Origin: Flavobacterium acetivorans
GTDB lineage: Bacteria > Bacteroidota > Bacteroidia > Flavobacteriales > Flavobacteriaceae
Direction: 5' to 3'
DNA: 64,000 nucleotides
NCBI RefSeq assembly: GCF_020911885.1
Contig: NZ_CP087132.1
Span: forward strand, 620,001-684,000
The number at the start of each line of letters is the position of its first letter. Position 1 is the first letter of the stretch. A program made the translations under genes and the position numbers. Under the pieces are notes generated by a model. The model saw nothing but the letters and a program-made list of their open reading frames with translations, searched no databases and had not been told where the DNA came from. Below, piece by piece: positions 62,455 through 64,000 of the stretch.

Positions 62455-64000
62455 TTATTGTTTCAAAATTAAAACCGAAGGAACACCACTCAACCAATCA
62501 CTTCGAGAATCCACTAATGTTTTCCAACTTTCAAGGCTAATTAGCATTAAATCCTGTTCTGCCAAAAATTCTTTTTTGATAATTTTATCCTCTATTAAAC
62601 CAATATTATTAGGATACCTTTGTTGTAAAGAATTTATGGCACTTTCCATAACAAAATTGGTGTTTACATGTCCATTCACATCCAAAATCATTATTTTAGA
62701 GTTATTGTTATAAATTAATTTTTGAGCATAATCAATCAGGAAGGAATCCTCAGAACTGAAAATTGGAATAAAAACTTGATTTACATTTTGCAGTTCTTTG
62801 TCAATCAAAATTCCTATAGGCATCTTTGTTTTAGAAATAATTTGCCTTGTTCTTTCATCAAATGGTGAATTTTCGAAAAGCCCTTCTTTACCCGTAAATT
62901 TATCAATCAATCGATCCGGATTAATTATCCTTGTGGTAAAACCAATTACTTTTCCTAGGATGGTTCCTTCAAAAATTGATTTCCCTAAACCTACCAAAAG
63001 CAAATCATAATCTCCTTGATTTGCAACATCGGCAATTTCTGTTTCGATATCCGTTGTTGCTTTAAATATGGTCGTAATTTCCTGATTTAAAACCTTTGAT
63101 TCTTTCACAATAGGGATAAAACTGCTTTTTTCTTTGTCCTCTATATTATAAGGGTTCATCTCATCGCTCAATGATAAATGCATGGCCGTGATGGTCGATT
63201 GTTCTTTTTGTTTTTTCATCAAACTATGAGCCAATCGCAAAAGCGATTTCCCTTTTTCGTTGTTCCCAAACGAGATTAATATTCGATATTTATTCTGATT
63301 GGTGATTTCTTCAGCATCAGAACTTTCCTTAGTTTTAAAAACAAAATTAATTAAATCCAAAGCCGGACCTGTCATGAATGTAGTTACTAATGCCATAATC
63401 ACCATCATCGTAAAAACCTCCGGAGTCAACACTTTGAGTTCTAATCCTATGTTCAAAACAATCAATTCCATTAATCCTCTGGTATTCATCAAAGCGCCTA
63501 TGGTGAGACTGTCGCGCCAGTTTTGTCCAACAAATCTGGCTGCCAGCGCACTTCCTAAAAATTTACCTACAACAGCTACCAAAATGATGAAACCCGTCAC
63601 TTTCCATAAATAAGGATCATTTATAAGTCCGATTTCTGTTTTTAAACCTGTAAAAACAAAAAACAAAGGCAACAGAAGAATAACCGAAACGTCCTCTACT
63701 TTTTCTATAAATATGGTTCTGAATTTAGGAACATCCGGCATAATAGCACCGGTCATAAAAGCGCCAAATAAGGCGTGAATTCCTATCACTTCTGTAGCAT
63801 ACGAAGAAAGGATAAGTATCAGAAAGAAAATAGCCACTACTGGTTTGACTATCGCATCTTTTGAACCGTATAAATCTCCAATTCGTTTCAGGAAGGGTTT
63901 TACTATAAAAAGCATAACTACAACGTAAATCATTGCCAAACCTATAATGTATAATGAACTTACAAAAGTTCCTGCTTTTACAATTGCAATTACAACAGCC
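62455..64000 (-). CDS. Cation/proton antiporter, C-terminal part (5' end beyond window)
   Basis: A CPA2-type Na+/H+ or K+/H+ antiporter whose frame stays open to the window edge, so the N-terminal part is missing. About 515 residues are visible: the last six or seven membrane helices (ALFGAFMTGAIMPDVPKF, NTRGLMELIVLNIGLE), followed by a cytoplasmic region of about 270 residues with two USP-like segments (YRILISFGNNEKGKSL; KMPIGILIDKELQNVNQVFIPIF). An internal TTG at 63939 is not a real start. The nearby SMR gene is its downstream partner. Ion specificity cannot be told. Confidence 0.9.
   Translation of the reverse strand, partial: AVVIAIVKAGTFVSSLYIIGLAMIYVVVMLFIVKPFLKRIGDLYGSKDAIVKPVVAIFFLILILSSYATEVIGIHALFGAFMTGAIMPDVPKFRTIFIEKVEDVSVILLLPLFFVFTGLKTEIGLINDPYLWKVTGFIILVAVVGKFLGSALAARFVGQNWRDSLTIGALMNTRGLMELIVLNIGLELKVLTPEVFTMMVIMALVTTFMTGPALDLINFVFKTKESSDAEEITNQNKYRILISFGNNEKGKSLLRLAHSLMKKQKEQSTITAMHLSLSDEMNPYNIEDKEKSSFIPIVKESKVLNQEITTIFKATTDIETEIADVANQGDYDLLLVGLGKSIFEGTILGKVIGFTTRIINPDRLIDKFTGKEGLFENSPFDERTRQIISKTKMPIGILIDKELQNVNQVFIPIFSSEDSFLIDYAQKLIYNNNSKIMILDVNGHVNTNFVMESAINSLQQRYPNNIGLIEDKIIKKEFLAEQDLMLISLESWKTLVDSRSDWLSGVPSVLILKQ

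Noticed and set aside
63937..63939. TTG as the start of the antiporter
   Set aside because: The frame stays open and hydrophobic up to the window edge, and the visible part lacks the first half of the membrane domain, so the gene is cut by the window.

Overview
The window looks like chromosome from a Flavobacterium-type member of the Bacteroidota. Supporting signs are low GC, promoters with a TAnnTTTG -7 box, a SusC/SusD/SusE starch locus, a secreted amylase with a C-terminal type IX secretion (T9SS) sorting domain, DUF4271/DUF4296/DUF3098/DUF5686 proteins, and an archaeal-style geranylgeranyl transferase beside mevalonate-pathway genes. I see no prophage, insertion sequence or CRISPR array. 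Functions are called from motifs and remembered family features, since no database search was possible.

Layout. 1-4.0 kb: dipeptidyl peptidase IV and a POT peptide transporter. 4.1-6.4 kb: HMG-CoA reductase and a GYDIA-type GHMP kinase. 6.5-12.8 kb: an envelope gene run on the minus strand (coaX, an outer-membrane barrel protein, lptC, a small membrane protein, a CNNM/CBS/CorC protein, a parvulin foldase), with tRNA-Phe divergent from it. 12.95-13.68 kb: a gene-free stretch with an 11-bp tandem repeat and diverged repeat copies. 13.7-14.2 kb: a SYLF-domain protein. 14.4-34.3 kb: a complete maltodextrin locus. 34.4-37.6 kb: GDPD, a flavoprotein, a CarboxypepD_reg-like protein and TspO. 37.9-42.3 kb: mevalonate pyrophosphate decarboxylase, mevalonate kinase, a UbiA-family prenyltransferase and a LuxE-like protein, with an orphan antitoxin-like gene between the first two. 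42.3-53.5 kb: tyrS, an epimerase, dihydroorotase, dolichol-phosphate-mannose-type glycosyltransferase, hemD, an Lrp regulator, a zinc peptidase and leuS. 53.7-64 kb: ftsX, uppP, truB, a thioredoxin-like protein, a patatin, pyrH, frr, a DUF5686 protein, an SMR transporter and a partial cation/proton antiporter.

How the maltodextrin locus works together (inferred from families): the T9SS-secreted GH13 enzyme cuts starch outside the cell. SusC, SusD and SusE bind and import oligosaccharides. The SusA-like GH13 and the GH97 enzyme trim them in the periplasm. The MFS carrier brings maltose into the cytoplasm, where GH65 phosphorylase and beta-phosphoglucomutase give glucose and glucose 6-phosphate. 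A LacI regulator sits between the two divergent arms, and both arms carry a near-identical 19-bp sequence upstream.

The most unusual signal is a set of degenerate tandem repeats with a strict 7-bp or 8-bp period. They usually begin at or inside the stop codon of a gene (lacI, ftsX, DUF3098, pyrH with period 7; tyrS, lrp and the zinc peptidase with period 8). Two heptad blocks also lie inside the leuS reading frame and appear to add peptide insertions to leucyl-tRNA synthetase.
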